In this document: piece by piece, positions 53,570 through 61,990 of the stretch
Layout of the letters: every line of letters begins with the position of its first letter
Numbering within the stretch: position 1 is the first letter of the stretch
DNA from: Roseomonas acroporae
Lineage (GTDB): Bacteria; Pseudomonadota; Alphaproteobacteria; Acetobacterales; Acetobacteraceae
Assembly (NCBI RefSeq): GCF_023223525.1
Contig: NZ_JALPRX010000093.1
Coordinates: forward strand, 1 to 64,000
Direction of reading: 5' to 3'
DNA length: 64,000 nt
Notes under the pieces: model-generated
Told to the model about the DNA's origin: nothing
The model's database searches: none
Seen by the model: the letters and a program-made list of their open reading frames with translations, nothing else
Translations under genes and position numbers: made by a program

Positions 53570-54007
53570 ATGAGCAAGCGCAACGGCAGCCGCGACGAGT
53601 ACCGCTTCTTCCTCGCCATGCCGACGCGGTGGAGCGACAACGACCGGTACGGGCATGCCGACAGCGCGGCCTGTCACGCCTACTTCGACACCGCGGTGGC
53701 CCGCTGCCTGATCGACAGCGGCGCGCCGTGCCCCGCCGACAGCCCGGTGATCGGCGTGGTGGTGGAGACGCATTGCCGCTACTTCGGCCCCATCGGCTTC
53801 CCCGACACGCTGGCGGCGGGCGTACGGGTCGGGCATCTCGGCAACACCTCGGTGCGCTACGAGATCGGGCTGTTCCGCGAGGGCGAGTCGGTGGCCAGCG
53901 CCGAGGGCCATCTCGTTCACGTCTATGTGGACCGCGAGACCCGGCGCCAGCCCATGCCGCTGCCGCCGGCGCTGCGCGCGGCGCTGGCACCGCTGCTGGC
54001 GGACTGA
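53570..54007 (+). CDS. Acyl-CoA thioesterase (4HBT hot-dog family)
   Basis: A 145-residue hot-dog protein. TRWSDNDRYGHADSAACHAYF contains the family Asp and is YbgC/4-hydroxybenzoyl-CoA thioesterase-like; VVETHCRYFGPIGFPDTL follows. It hydrolyses an acyl- or aroyl-CoA; the chain specificity is unknown. GGAG (53555-53558) lies before the ATG at 53570. It is divergent from the MORN gene across about 90 bp. Confidence 0.86.
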   Translation: MSKRNGSRDEYRFFLAMPTRWSDNDRYGHADSAACHAYFDTAVARCLIDSGAPCPADSPVIGVVVETHCRYFGPIGFPDTLAAGVRVGHLGNTSVRYEIGLFREGESVASAEGHLVHVYVDRETRRQPMPLPPALRAALAPLLAD

Positions 54008-54201
54008 GGCGTGCCGCCGGCGCCGTCCCCGGCACGGCACCTCCAGGATCGGTGCCCCTGGCCGGCCCGGGCGGATCGCCGGCGGGCGGGGATGCCCGGC
54101 GGCGGCAGGCCGCTCCGGAGACCGGGACCCGCGACGGGCCGCGACCCCGGCGCGGCCGCGGTCCGGACGGGCCGGGCGTGGGAAGGCCGGCGACGGCCGG
54201 G

Positions 54202-54483
54202 TCACTGGTCCGCGCGGTCGGGGTTGCGCAGCAGCCAGAGGCGCTCATGCGCCGCCACCAGGCTTTCCATGTTCTTGCGCCGGTTGCCGTCGGGCGTCAT
54301 CGGCCGGCGCGTCAGCATCAGCTCCAGCACGCGCAGCAACTGGTCCGCGACCTCGAAGTCGGCCTGATCGCAGGCATGGTGGAAGGCGATCAGGATCTTG
54401 TCCGAAAGGCGGCGGCTGTGCCGGGGCGCGCTGCCGGGACGTGTCGCCTCGCGGCCGTCGTCGCCCGCTTCCTCGTCAGCCAT
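54202..54483 (-). CDS. Small conserved-type hypothetical protein
   Basis: A 93-residue soluble protein. The helical core reads LSDKILIAFHHACDQADFEVADQLL, quoted in parts: LSDKILIAFHHACDQ and ADFEVADQLLRVLELML. It ends NMESLVAAHERLWLLRNPD. The sequence is information-rich and unlike antisense noise, so a real gene is likely. I recognise no domain. It could be a helical adaptor or cell-cycle-related small protein (speculation). Confidence 0.7.
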   Translation of the reverse strand: MADEEAGDDGREATRPGSAPRHSRRLSDKILIAFHHACDQADFEVADQLLRVLELMLTRRPMTPDGNRRKNMESLVAAHERLWLLRNPDRADQ

Positions 54484-54838
54484 GTCGGCCTCTCCCCATC
54501 GCTACCGGTAACCCCCCCTTCGCCGGACCTGCTGCCGCCGACCATACCAGCCGGGCGGCATGCGGGAAACGAAACTCGCCACGATCGGGGCGACGACGCC
54601 ATGGGCCGCGGCGCTGGGCCTGCGCGCGGATCGCGGGTCCGAGCCGGCTCCCGGAGCGCGGCCCCCGGAACGGCACGGATGGCGACGCCGATGCCGCCCC
54701 CCGCGGCGGATCCTGGCAAGACAGTCCCACTGTCCTTCCTTCGGTCAGGGCCGGCCCCGAGTCAACGGTGGCGGAGGGTGCCCCCCTGCCGGGCCCCGGC
54801 CCCGTGGCGAGGCGGGCACAGGGGAATGGCGGCCGGTC
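54484..54838. other. 355-bp gap before the 3' end of nrdB
   Basis: This stretch lies between the start of the small hypothetical gene and the nrdB stop, both on the minus strand. Reading frames are Arg/Pro/Gly-rich and unconvincing. GC-rich inverted repeats near 54640-54690 could end nrdB transcription. No clear promoter is visible. Confidence 0.45.
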
Positions 54839-55906
54839 TCAGTGGAGGCCGGGCGGGAGGACGATGCCGCCGGCCGGCTGCGGGGTCGCGAAGGTATCCT
54901 CGGCGAATGCCTCCTCCCAGCTGCCGGCGGTGGACGCCTTGGAGTACTCCGTCGCGCGGTTCTCGAAGAAGTTGGTGTGCTCGATCGCGTTCAGCATCTC
55001 GTCGAGCCAGGGCAGCGGGTTCTTCTCGATGTGGTAGAGCGGCGCGAGGCCGAGCTGCTGCAGGCGCCGGTCGGCGATGTAGCGGATGTAGCGCTTCACC
55101 TCCGGCGCGCTCAGCCCCTCGACGCTGCCGAGGCCGAAGGCGAGGTCGATGAAGGCGTCCTCGTGCTCGACGATGGTGGCGCAGATCAGCGCGATGTCGC
55201 GCTGCAGCTCCTCCGTCCAGATCTCCGGGTTCTCCTGCACGAAGGTGCGGAAGAGGCGGATCACCGAGAGGCAGTGCAGCGTCTCGTCGCGCACCGACCA
55301 GGTGACGATCTGGCCCATGCCCTTCATCTTGTTGAAGCGCGGGAAGTTCAGCAGGATCGCGAAGGAGGCGAAGAGCTGCAGCCCCTCGGTGAAGGCGCCG
55401 AAGGCCGCCAGCGTCTTGGCGATCTCCGTCTTCGACTCCATCGAGAAGGACTGCATGTAGTCGTACTTGTCCTTCATCTCCTTGTACTTGAGGAAGGCCT
55501 GGTACTCGACCTCGGGCATGCCGATGGTGTCGAGCAGGTGGCTGTAGGCGGCGATGTGCACCGTCTCGATGTTCGAGAAGGCGCTCAGCATCATCAGCAC
55601 CTCGGTCGGCTTGAACACCTGCGCGTAGTGCTTCATGTAGCAGTTGTTCACCTCGACGTCCGCCTGCGTGAAGAAGCGGAAGATCTGGGTGACGAGGTTG
55701 CGCTCGGTCGGCGTCAGGTCCTTGTGCCAGTCCTTGACGTCGTCGGCGAGCGGCACCTCCTCGGGCAGCCAGTGCACGCGCTGCTGCGTCAGCCACGCAT
55801 CGTAGGCCCAGGGGTAGCGGAAGGGCTTGTAGACCGGATTCTCGGTCAGCAGGTCGAAGCGGACGGGCTGGCCGTCCTCGGCAAGGCGGGAAGTGGTGTC
55901 GGTCAT
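54839..55906 (-). CDS. nrdB: Class I ribonucleotide reductase small subunit
   Basis: A 355-residue R2 subunit that holds the diiron-tyrosyl cofactor for dNTP synthesis. The pattern ETVHIAAY gives Glu, His and radical Tyr spaced as in E. coli E115-H118-Y122. Other ligand regions are FFTQADVEVNNCYM, SVRDETLHC and EHEDAFIDLAF. The C-terminal tail is long enough to bind NrdA. The nrdA gene is not adjacent. A consensus NrdR box lies about 120 bp upstream of the ATG at 55906. Confidence 0.94.
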   Translation of the reverse strand: MTDTTSRLAEDGQPVRFDLLTENPVYKPFRYPWAYDAWLTQQRVHWLPEEVPLADDVKDWHKDLTPTERNLVTQIFRFFTQADVEVNNCYMKHYAQVFKPTEVLMMLSAFSNIETVHIAAYSHLLDTIGMPEVEYQAFLKYKEMKDKYDYMQSFSMESKTEIAKTLAAFGAFTEGLQLFASFAILLNFPRFNKMKGMGQIVTWSVRDETLHCLSVIRLFRTFVQENPEIWTEELQRDIALICATIVEHEDAFIDLAFGLGSVEGLSAPEVKRYIRYIADRRLQQLGLAPLYHIEKNPLPWLDEMLNAIEHTNFFENRATEYSKASTAGSWEEAFAEDTFATPQPAGGIVLPPGLH

Positions 55907-56025
55907 GCGGCTCGGTCTCGGGGCCAGGTCGGCGTCGTGCCGCAGCTTAGTCCCGGCCGGCGGCGAGTCGCCAGTGCCGGCGGCGCGACGCCGCCACAAC
56001 GGGTGCCGGGGGCGACCCGGAAGCC

Positions 56026-56041
56026 ACACCATATCTTGTGT
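56026..56041. promoter_or_regulatory. NrdR box upstream of nrdB
   Basis: ACACCATATCTTGTGT matches the 16-bp NrdR palindrome consensus (ACACWATATATWGTGT) at 13 or more positions. It starts 120 bp before the nrdB ATG. NrdR represses RNR genes when dATP is high. Two boxes about 31 bp apart are usual; I find only this clear one, with at best a weak half-site nearer the gene. It is centred in an otherwise GC-rich stretch. Confidence 0.75.
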
Positions 56042-56088
56042 TCACGGATGCCGGCGCGGTCCGTGGAAGGCGGCTCCGGACCGCTGCG

Positions 56089-57453
56089 CTACTCCGCCGC
56101 CAGGCCGAGTCGGCGCGCGCGCACCGTCCGCACATGCTCCTGCGTGTACAGCTCGGTCCAGTTCGACCAGCTCCGGTCCGTCACCTGGCGCGGGTCGTAG
56201 CCGCGGTCGTCCACCTGCATGCGCCGGCCGCCGATATGCACGTGCCGGATGCGCTTCTTGTCCTGCAGGATGGCGATGTTCTCCAGCGGCGAGCCCTCCA
56301 CCGCGATGAAGTCGGCGTAGCGCCCGGGCTCCAGCACGCCGATCTTCCCGCCCTTGGCCATGAACTGCGACGTGACCGAGGTGGCGCAGCGCAGCGCCTC
56401 GGCCGGCGTGAAGCCCAGGTCGCGCACGAAGATCTCCAGCTCCAGCGCGTGCCACTCGCCGTAGGGCGTCACGGCGAAGCCGGAATCGGTGCCGGTCATC
56501 ATCGTCACGCCGGCCTCGCGCGCCTTCCGCAGGTTGACGCAGGCGCGCTCGTACAGGCGCTCCGTGGCGCTCTGCCGGCCCTTGATCGCGGCGGGCTCGT
56601 GCGGCTGGGTGAAGTCGATCACGTTGCGCTGCAGCGTCATGGTCGGGCCGATCGCGCTGCCCGACTTCAGCATCGCCTCGATGCACTCGTCGTCGAGGTG
56701 GTAGGCGTGGAAGATCAGGTCCACCTCGGCGCGCGCGGCATACAGCGTGGCCTCCCGCCCCACCGCGTGCACCACCACCTTGCGGCCGAGGCGGTGCGCC
56801 TCCTCGACCATGACATGCGTCTCCTCCTGGTTGAAGGCGGCGATCAGCTCGCCGTCGGGCCGCGTCTGCGTGCCGTCCATGGCGAGCTTGATGCAGTCCA
56901 CCCCGTTCTTGACCATGACGCGGATCTCCTCGATCGCCTCGTCCCTGCTGGTGACGAGGCGGCCGATCGAGGTGTCCGGCACGCCGATCCAGGTCGGGTA
57001 CCAGTCGGTCAGGCCCTGGCGCGTGGTGATGTACTGCGCGGCGGCGGTGACGCGCGGGCCGTCGAACAGGCCCCAGTCGATGGCGTTGCGGATGGCCAGG
57101 CTGATCTGCCCGGCATCGCCCGGCGCGCAGATCGAGGTGTAGCCGGCCGCCAGCACCTTCTGCGCGAAGAACATGCCGCGCAGCGCGCGGAACTCCATCG
57201 GCTGGTAGAGGTCGATGTCCTCCTCGGTCTTGGCGTTGCCGTAGGCGAGGTGGGTGTGCACGTCCTGCAGGCCGGGCATCACGAACAGGCCGGAATAGTC
57301 GAGCACCGTGTCCGTGCTGGCGACCGGCGGCGCCGCCTCGGTCGGGCCGACATGGGTGATGGTGCCGGCATCGTCGTAGCTGAGCGTCCATCCCGTCTCG
57401 GCGCGGTCGGCGTCGCCGGTGAAGAGGCTGCCGCAGCGGACGTGCTTGGCCAT
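56089..57453 (-). CDS. Metal-dependent amidohydrolase
   Basis: A 454-residue amidohydrolase-superfamily enzyme of the imidazolonepropionase/prolidase-like group. Ligands are visible in order: QDVHTHLAYG (HxH), CIKLAMDG (Lys, probably carboxylated), KVVVHAVG (His), IFHAYHLDDE (His) and MMTGTDSGFAV (Asp). GRYADFIAV near the end is typical. It is likely a cyclic or peptide-amide hydrolase; the substrate is unknown. No signal peptide is seen. It is a single gene with the ATG at 57453. Confidence 0.86.
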   Translation of the reverse strand: MAKHVRCGSLFTGDADRAETGWTLSYDDAGTITHVGPTEAAPPVASTDTVLDYSGLFVMPGLQDVHTHLAYGNAKTEEDIDLYQPMEFRALRGMFFAQKVLAAGYTSICAPGDAGQISLAIRNAIDWGLFDGPRVTAAAQYITTRQGLTDWYPTWIGVPDTSIGRLVTSRDEAIEEIRVMVKNGVDCIKLAMDGTQTRPDGELIAAFNQEETHVMVEEAHRLGRKVVVHAVGREATLYAARAEVDLIFHAYHLDDECIEAMLKSGSAIGPTMTLQRNVIDFTQPHEPAAIKGRQSATERLYERACVNLRKAREAGVTMMTGTDSGFAVTPYGEWHALELEIFVRDLGFTPAEALRCATSVTSQFMAKGGKIGVLEPGRYADFIAVEGSPLENIAILQDKKRIRHVHIGGRRMQVDDRGYDPRQVTDRSWSNWTELYTQEHVRTVRARRLGLAAE

Positions 57454-57696
57454 GGGCTCGGATCTCCGGCGCAGCCGGGCTGCGCGCAGGCGGGAGGGGA
57501 CGGCCGTGCGGTGCGGATGCCAGGGCCGCGGACGGCGCTGGCATACCATGCCATGACGTTGCTGCAACCGCGTAATGCGGCGAGGCCAGGGCCCGGCGGA
57601 GGCCGGGACCGGGGCGGCTCCCCCCTGCAAGCCTCGCCAGGGGCGAGAGGCCGCCCCGGATCCCTCGTCCAGGGAGAGCCGGCCCGACGGCCGCAA

Positions 57697-57803
57697 CACC
57701 CGGGACCCGAACGAAGAAAGGGCCAGGGAGGGCCTCGCCCACCTTGCGGGGTCCCCAGGGGCCATCGGGGAAGGCAGGCCTTTCCCCGGGAATCGCCACC
57801 CCT
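57697..57803. terminator. Hairpin array 3 before murJ
   Basis: The stretch starting ACACCCGGGACCCGAACGAA is homologous to array 1 at 31441-31490. It continues with GGGAGGGCCTCGCCC and a GGGGAAGG..CCTTTCCCC stem (57767-57788). It fills much of the 385-bp gap 57454-57838 between divergent genes, so a pure terminator role does not explain it. Confidence 0.65.
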
Positions 57804-57838
57804 CGCCCCCGCCCCGGTTCCGCGCTACCACGCCGGCC

Positions 57839-59383
57839 ATGCTACGCAGCGTCATGACGGTCGGCGGCTGGACGATGGCCAGCCGCGTGCTCGGCCTCGC
57901 GCGGGAGATGCTGATCGCCGCCGTGCTCGGGGCCGGGCCAGTGGCGGATGCGTTCTTCGTCGCGCTCAAGCTCCCCAACCTGTTCCGCCGGCTGTTCGGG
58001 GAGGGCGCCTTCAACGCCGCCTTCGTGCCCGCCTTCGCCGGCACCCTCGCCGTGGAGGGCCCGAAGGTCGCGCACACGCTCGCCGAGCGCATGGCCGCGA
58101 TCATGACGCTGTGGCTCTCCGGCCTCGTCGCCATCGGCATGGTGTTCATGCCGCAGATCATGGTGGTGCTGGCCCCGGGCTTCTCGGCCGATCCGGCCAA
58201 GTTCCAGCTCGCCGTGGAGCTGACGCGGATCACCTTCCCCTACCTCGTGCTGATCTGCCTCACCGCGCTGGTCTCGGGGGTGCTGAACGGGCTCGGAAAG
58301 TTCGGCGCGGCGGCGGCGGCGCCGGTGTTCTTCAACATCCTCTCCATGGCCTCGCTGTTCCTGCTCTCTCCCTACGTCGCCACGCCGGGCCACGCGCTGG
58401 CCTGGGGCGTCACCGCCTCGGGGGTGGTGCAGCTCGCGATCGTGCTCTGGGCGGTGCGCCGGGCGGGAATGCCGCTGCGGCTGGTCCACGTGCCGCGCTT
58501 CCCGCCCGAGGTGCGGCAGGTGCTGAAGCGCATGGTGCCCGGGCTGATCGGCGCCGGCGTCACCCAGCTCAACCTGACGATCGACATCGTCATCTCCTCG
58601 CTGCTGCCGGCCGGCGCCGTCTCCTACCTCTACTTCGCGGACCGGGTGGGCCAGCTCCCGCTCGGGGTGATCGGGGCGGCGGTCGGCACGGCGCTGCTGC
58701 CGTTGCTCTCGCGCCAGGTGCGGGCCGGCGAGGCGCTGGCGGCGCACCGCTCGGTGAACCGCGCCATGGAGATCTCGCTCGCCCTCACCCTGCCGGCGGC
58801 CGGCGCCCAGCTCGTGGCGGCGGCGCCGATCATCGAGGCGCTCTACATGCGCGGCGCCTTCGGCCCGGAGGCGGCGGCGGCGACGGCGGCGGCGCTGGCC
58901 GCCTACGCGCTCGGCCTGCCCGCCTACGTGCTGGTGAAGGTGCTGCTCACGGGCTTCTTCGCGCGCGGCGACACGGCGACGCCGGTCAAGGTCGGGCTGC
59001 TCGCGGTCGGGCTGAACCTCGCGCTCAACCTCGTCCTCACCACCTGGCTCGCGCATGTCGGCGTGGCGCTGGCGACGGCGCTCTCGGCCTGGTTCAACAT
59101 GCTGGCGCTCGCCGTGCTGCTCGCCCGCCGCGGCCAGCTGACGCTGGACCGCCGCCTGCGCCGCGCCGTGCCGCGCCTGCTGCTGGCGACCCTCGCCATG
59201 GCCGGCGCGCTGCTGGCGCTGGAGCAGGTGCTGTTCCCGGCCCCGGGCGGCATGCGCCTCGCGGCGCTGGCCGTGCTGGTGGGGGTGGGGATGGCCGTCT
59301 ACTTCGGCGCCGCCCACCTGCTCGGCGGGCTGGACGTGCGGGAGCTGGCGCGCACCTTCCGACGCCGCCGGCGCCCGACCTGA
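57839..59383 (+). CDS. murJ: Lipid II flippase MurJ
   Basis: A 514-residue MOP-superfamily protein with about 14 membrane helices that flips lipid II for peptidoglycan synthesis. Diagnostic sequences are GWTMASRVLGLAREMLIAAVLG, VADAFFVALKLPNLFRRLFGEG, FNAAFVPAF and LPLGVIGAAVGTALLPLLSR. The charged Arg/Glu set of the central cavity is retained in the first motif. The ATG at 57839 starts the conserved sequence. Confidence 0.95.
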   Translation: MLRSVMTVGGWTMASRVLGLAREMLIAAVLGAGPVADAFFVALKLPNLFRRLFGEGAFNAAFVPAFAGTLAVEGPKVAHTLAERMAAIMTLWLSGLVAIGMVFMPQIMVVLAPGFSADPAKFQLAVELTRITFPYLVLICLTALVSGVLNGLGKFGAAAAAPVFFNILSMASLFLLSPYVATPGHALAWGVTASGVVQLAIVLWAVRRAGMPLRLVHVPRFPPEVRQVLKRMVPGLIGAGVTQLNLTIDIVISSLLPAGAVSYLYFADRVGQLPLGVIGAAVGTALLPLLSRQVRAGEALAAHRSVNRAMEISLALTLPAAGAQLVAAAPIIEALYMRGAFGPEAAAATAAALAAYALGLPAYVLVKVLLTGFFARGDTATPVKVGLLAVGLNLALNLVLTTWLAHVGVALATALSAWFNMLALAVLLARRGQLTLDRRLRRAVPRLLLATLAMAGALLALEQVLFPAPGGMRLAALAVLVGVGMAVYFGAAHLLGGLDVRELARTFRRRRRPT

Positions 59384-59409
59384 CGCCCGGGGCGCCGTCC
59401 GCCGACCCG

Positions 59410-59428
59410 TCCGGGGCCCCGCCCCGGA
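59410..59428 (+). terminator. GC hairpin 28 bp past murJ
   Basis: TCCGGGG pairs with CCCCGGA around a CCCCG loop. The inner 17 bp equal the element at 2801-2817, and the distance from the stop is the same. Confidence 0.45.
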
Positions 59429-59552
59429 CCCCGCGCCGCAAGATCCGCCGGCCGCCCGCACGCGCTATTTGTCACCACGCCGGAAACATCCGGGAACCCG
59501 GCTGCGGGCCCGCCATTATGCCAGCAGGACAACATCCCGAGGGAATCCTGCC

Positions 59553-59807
59553 ATGGGCTTCATCTGGACACTCATCATCGGCCTGGTCGTCGGGGCCATC
59601 GCCAAGCTGCTGATGCCGGGGCGCGACCCGGGCGGCTTCATCATCACCATCCTGCTCGGCATCGTCGGCGCCTTCGTCGCCACCTTCCTCGGCCAGAGCG
59701 TCGGCTGGTACGGGCCGGGCCAGGCGGCCGGATTCATCGCCTCCGTGGTCGGCGCGGTCATCGTGCTGTGGATCTACCGGCTCGTCGTCGGCCGTTCCGC
59801 CACGTGA
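59553..59807 (+). CDS. GlsB/YeaQ/YmgE family membrane protein
   Basis: An 84-residue small membrane protein with three hydrophobic segments (IWTLIIGLVVGAIAKLLMPG, FIITILLGIVGAFVATFLG and AAGFIASVVGAVIVLWIYRL). This is the transglycosylase-associated/GlsB stress-protein family, usually induced by envelope or stationary stress. The GAGGGAA site (59539-59545) precedes the ATG. Confidence 0.9.
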   Translation: MGFIWTLIIGLVVGAIAKLLMPGRDPGGFIITILLGIVGAFVATFLGQSVGWYGPGQAAGFIASVVGAVIVLWIYRLVVGRSAT

Positions 59808-59863
59808 CCCGCCGCGCCGGCCCCGTCGCGGGCCGGCGCGAGCGCGGTGGGGCCGGCCACGCT

Positions 59864-59877
59864 GTGAAGCGGTTCAC
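59864..59877. promoter_or_regulatory. Short inverted repeat before a small gene
   Basis: GTGAA and TTCAC pair perfectly around GCGG, 68 bp before the ATG at 59946. The size suits an operator. No regulator can be named. Confidence 0.35.
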
Positions 59878-59945
59878 TGCGCCCCGGCCCATGCCGCCGC
59901 ACCATTCCGTCGTCGCTTCCACACTCCGAAGGAGCCACGACGGAC

Positions 59946-60182
59946 ATGACGACCCCCTCTCCCGCCCCCGCGATCGCCCAGGCCCTGACGGTCCAGTCCT
60001 GGACCCAGCATGGCCACGAGGCGGTGAGCCGCCGCCGCCGGATCGCCGAGCATGCCAGCCGCTGCCGCCGCCTGCCGCCGCTGACTCAGGAGGAGGCCGA
60101 ACGGCTGGTGCGGGCCTTCCTGTCCGACAAGGGCAGGGTCCGGCTCTGCCCCACCGCCTACGCGGCGCCCGTTTCGCAGTGA
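59946..60182 (+). CDS. Small basic hypothetical protein
   Basis: A 78-residue Arg-rich protein I do not recognise. The AAGGAG site at 59930-59935 lies 10 nt before the ATG. The C-terminal part (LTQEEAERLVRAFLSDKGRV) looks like a helix with a conserved-type core. No membrane segment or signal is present. It is a monocistronic gene between glsB-like and the MBOAT operon (convergent). Confidence 0.6.
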   Translation: MTTPSPAPAIAQALTVQSWTQHGHEAVSRRRRIAEHASRCRRLPPLTQEEAERLVRAFLSDKGRVRLCPTAYAAPVSQ

Positions 60183-60375
60183 GGCTTCCGCCCCGTGCCG
60201 GGGCACCGCGGAAGCCGGATCCGCCGCCCGGCCCCGCGCCATGCGCGTGACGGCGGGACGCCGGCCATGGCGGGCGCGATCCGGCCGGGATCGCGGCTTG
60301 CCGCGGACCGCCGCCTCCGGTGGGGATTCGCCGCCTGCGGACAGGTCTGCCCTCCCGGCTTCGGACACGCTACAG

Positions 60376-60457
60376 CGAACCGCAGTCCGGTTGGGACTGC
60401 GGTTCGCCGTCGCTCGTTGTTCCCGGCGCGGCTTCACGCCGCCGGGCGTGTCCGCCC
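60376..60457 (-). repeat. 82-bp double-hairpin repeat, copy 2
   Basis: This copy closely matches 33099-33180 over 82 bp. Its first hairpin is perfect (13-bp stem, CGAACCGCAGTCC/GGACTGCGGTTCG). It lies 16 bp past the stop of the MBOAT gene, in the same orientation as copy 1 has to the M20 gene. Confidence 0.8.
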
Positions 60458-60472
60458 TCCCGGCGCTCCGTC

Positions 60473-61984
60473 CTAGAACTGGAAGTAGACGAACTCCTTG
60501 ATGTTGGCCATGAACGCGACGGCGAGGAGGAAGGCCATCGCGGTCATCGCGCCCATGGCGGGGCTGGGCCGGAAGCGCAGCCAGCCCCACTTCCGGGGCT
60601 CGGTCGTCTCCGCGCTGCGGCCGTCGACGATCTGCTGCGAGTTCGGGGCGCCGAGCACCAGCACGAGGGCCAGGGCCAGCGTGCAGGCGGAAGCCAACGT
60701 CTTCGGCGGCACCGACCGCACCACCTCGGCGATCTGCCCTTGCGCCAGCTTCCCGGCCAGGATTCCGGCCTCCGGCCACATGAACCCGTTCAGGCCCAGC
60801 ATGCCGCCCAGCACCGACATGGCGGCGGCGAGGGTCGGCGCCGCGAAGAACACCCAGGCCAGGAGGACGGCGGCCATGGTCAGGCCCCAGGCGGGCAGGA
60901 ATCCGAGCCTCTTGGCCCGGCCAGCGGCGCAGGCGGCGTTCCAGGCATGGTTCAGCAGCAGGAACATGCCGTGCAGGCCGCCCCATATGACGAAAGTCCA
61001 GCCGGCGCCGTGCCAGAGGCCGCCCAGCAGCATCGTGATCACGAGATTGGCGTAGCGCCGGCCGCTGCCGTGCCGGTTGCCGCCCAGCGGAACGTAGACG
61101 TAGTCGCGCAGGAAGCGCGACAGGGTCATGTGCCACCGATGCCAGAAGTCGACGATCGACCGCGCCTTGTAGGGCGAGTTGAAATTGTAGGGGAACTGGA
61201 CGCCGAACAGGCGGGCAAGGCCGATCGCCATGTCCGAATAGGCGGAAAAGTCGAGGTAGAGCCCGGTTGCGAACGCGATCGTCGCGATCCAGGCCTCCAG
61301 CATTCCCGGCGGCACGGCCTCGGCGGAGGCGAAGATCGGACTGGCCAGATCCCCGACCGGATCGGCGATCAGCAGCTTCTTCAGCAGGCCGATGACGAAC
61401 AGCGCCATGCCCCCGGCGGCCATGGCGGGCTGGAAGGCGAAGGTCGAACGCCGGCGGAACTGCGGTATCAGCTCGTGGTGGTGCACGATCGGGCCCGCGA
61501 TCAGGTGCGGGAAGAACGTCACGAACAGCGCGTATTCGAGGAAGCCGTAGTGCCGGGAGCGCCCCCGCCAGGTGTCCACCAGGAACGCCACCTGCAGGAA
61601 GGTGTAGAACGAGATCGCCAGCGGCAGGACGTACGCGTCCATCGCGTATTCCAGGCCGAACAACGCCGTCGCGTTGGCGGCGAGGAAGGAGGCGTACTTG
61701 TACCAGACGAGCAGCAGCAGGTTCAGGCCCACGCCGGTCAGCATCAGCGCGCGGGACCGTCCCGGCGTGGCGCTGCGAATGGCGATCCCGAAGCCGTAGT
61801 TGAGGAGGAGGGAGGCGACGAGCAGGCCGAGATAGGTCCAGCTCCACCAGCCGTAGAAGACCAGCGATGCGGCCAGCAGCCACAGCCTCGCGGGGGCGGC
61901 GGATCGCAGCCGGCCGAGGAGGATATGCCCGGCGAGCACGATCGGCAGGAAGGCGAAGACGAAGATGTGCGAGTTGAACAGCAT
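60473..61984 (-). CDS. MBOAT O-acyltransferase (AlgI-like)
   Basis: A 503-residue membrane-bound O-acyltransferase. FLDFSAYSDMAIGLARLFG-type text (YLDFSAYSDMAIGLARLFG), FNSPYKARSIVDFWHRWHMTLS and GGLWHGAGWTFVIWGGLHG are the AlgI/DltB signatures; the last holds the catalytic His. It would pass acyl groups across the membrane to an exported polysaccharide with the partner protein encoded 6 bp upstream. It is not in an alginate operon; the polymer is unknown, and cellulose or another exopolysaccharide is possible. Confidence 0.92.
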   Translation of the reverse strand: MLFNSHIFVFAFLPIVLAGHILLGRLRSAAPARLWLLAASLVFYGWWSWTYLGLLVASLLLNYGFGIAIRSATPGRSRALMLTGVGLNLLLLVWYKYASFLAANATALFGLEYAMDAYVLPLAISFYTFLQVAFLVDTWRGRSRHYGFLEYALFVTFFPHLIAGPIVHHHELIPQFRRRSTFAFQPAMAAGGMALFVIGLLKKLLIADPVGDLASPIFASAEAVPPGMLEAWIATIAFATGLYLDFSAYSDMAIGLARLFGVQFPYNFNSPYKARSIVDFWHRWHMTLSRFLRDYVYVPLGGNRHGSGRRYANLVITMLLGGLWHGAGWTFVIWGGLHGMFLLLNHAWNAACAAGRAKRLGFLPAWGLTMAAVLLAWVFFAAPTLAAAMSVLGGMLGLNGFMWPEAGILAGKLAQGQIAEVVRSVPPKTLASACTLALALVLVLGAPNSQQIVDGRSAETTEPRKWGWLRFRPSPAMGAMTAMAFLLAVAFMANIKEFVYFQF

Positions 61985-61990
61985 GTCGGC

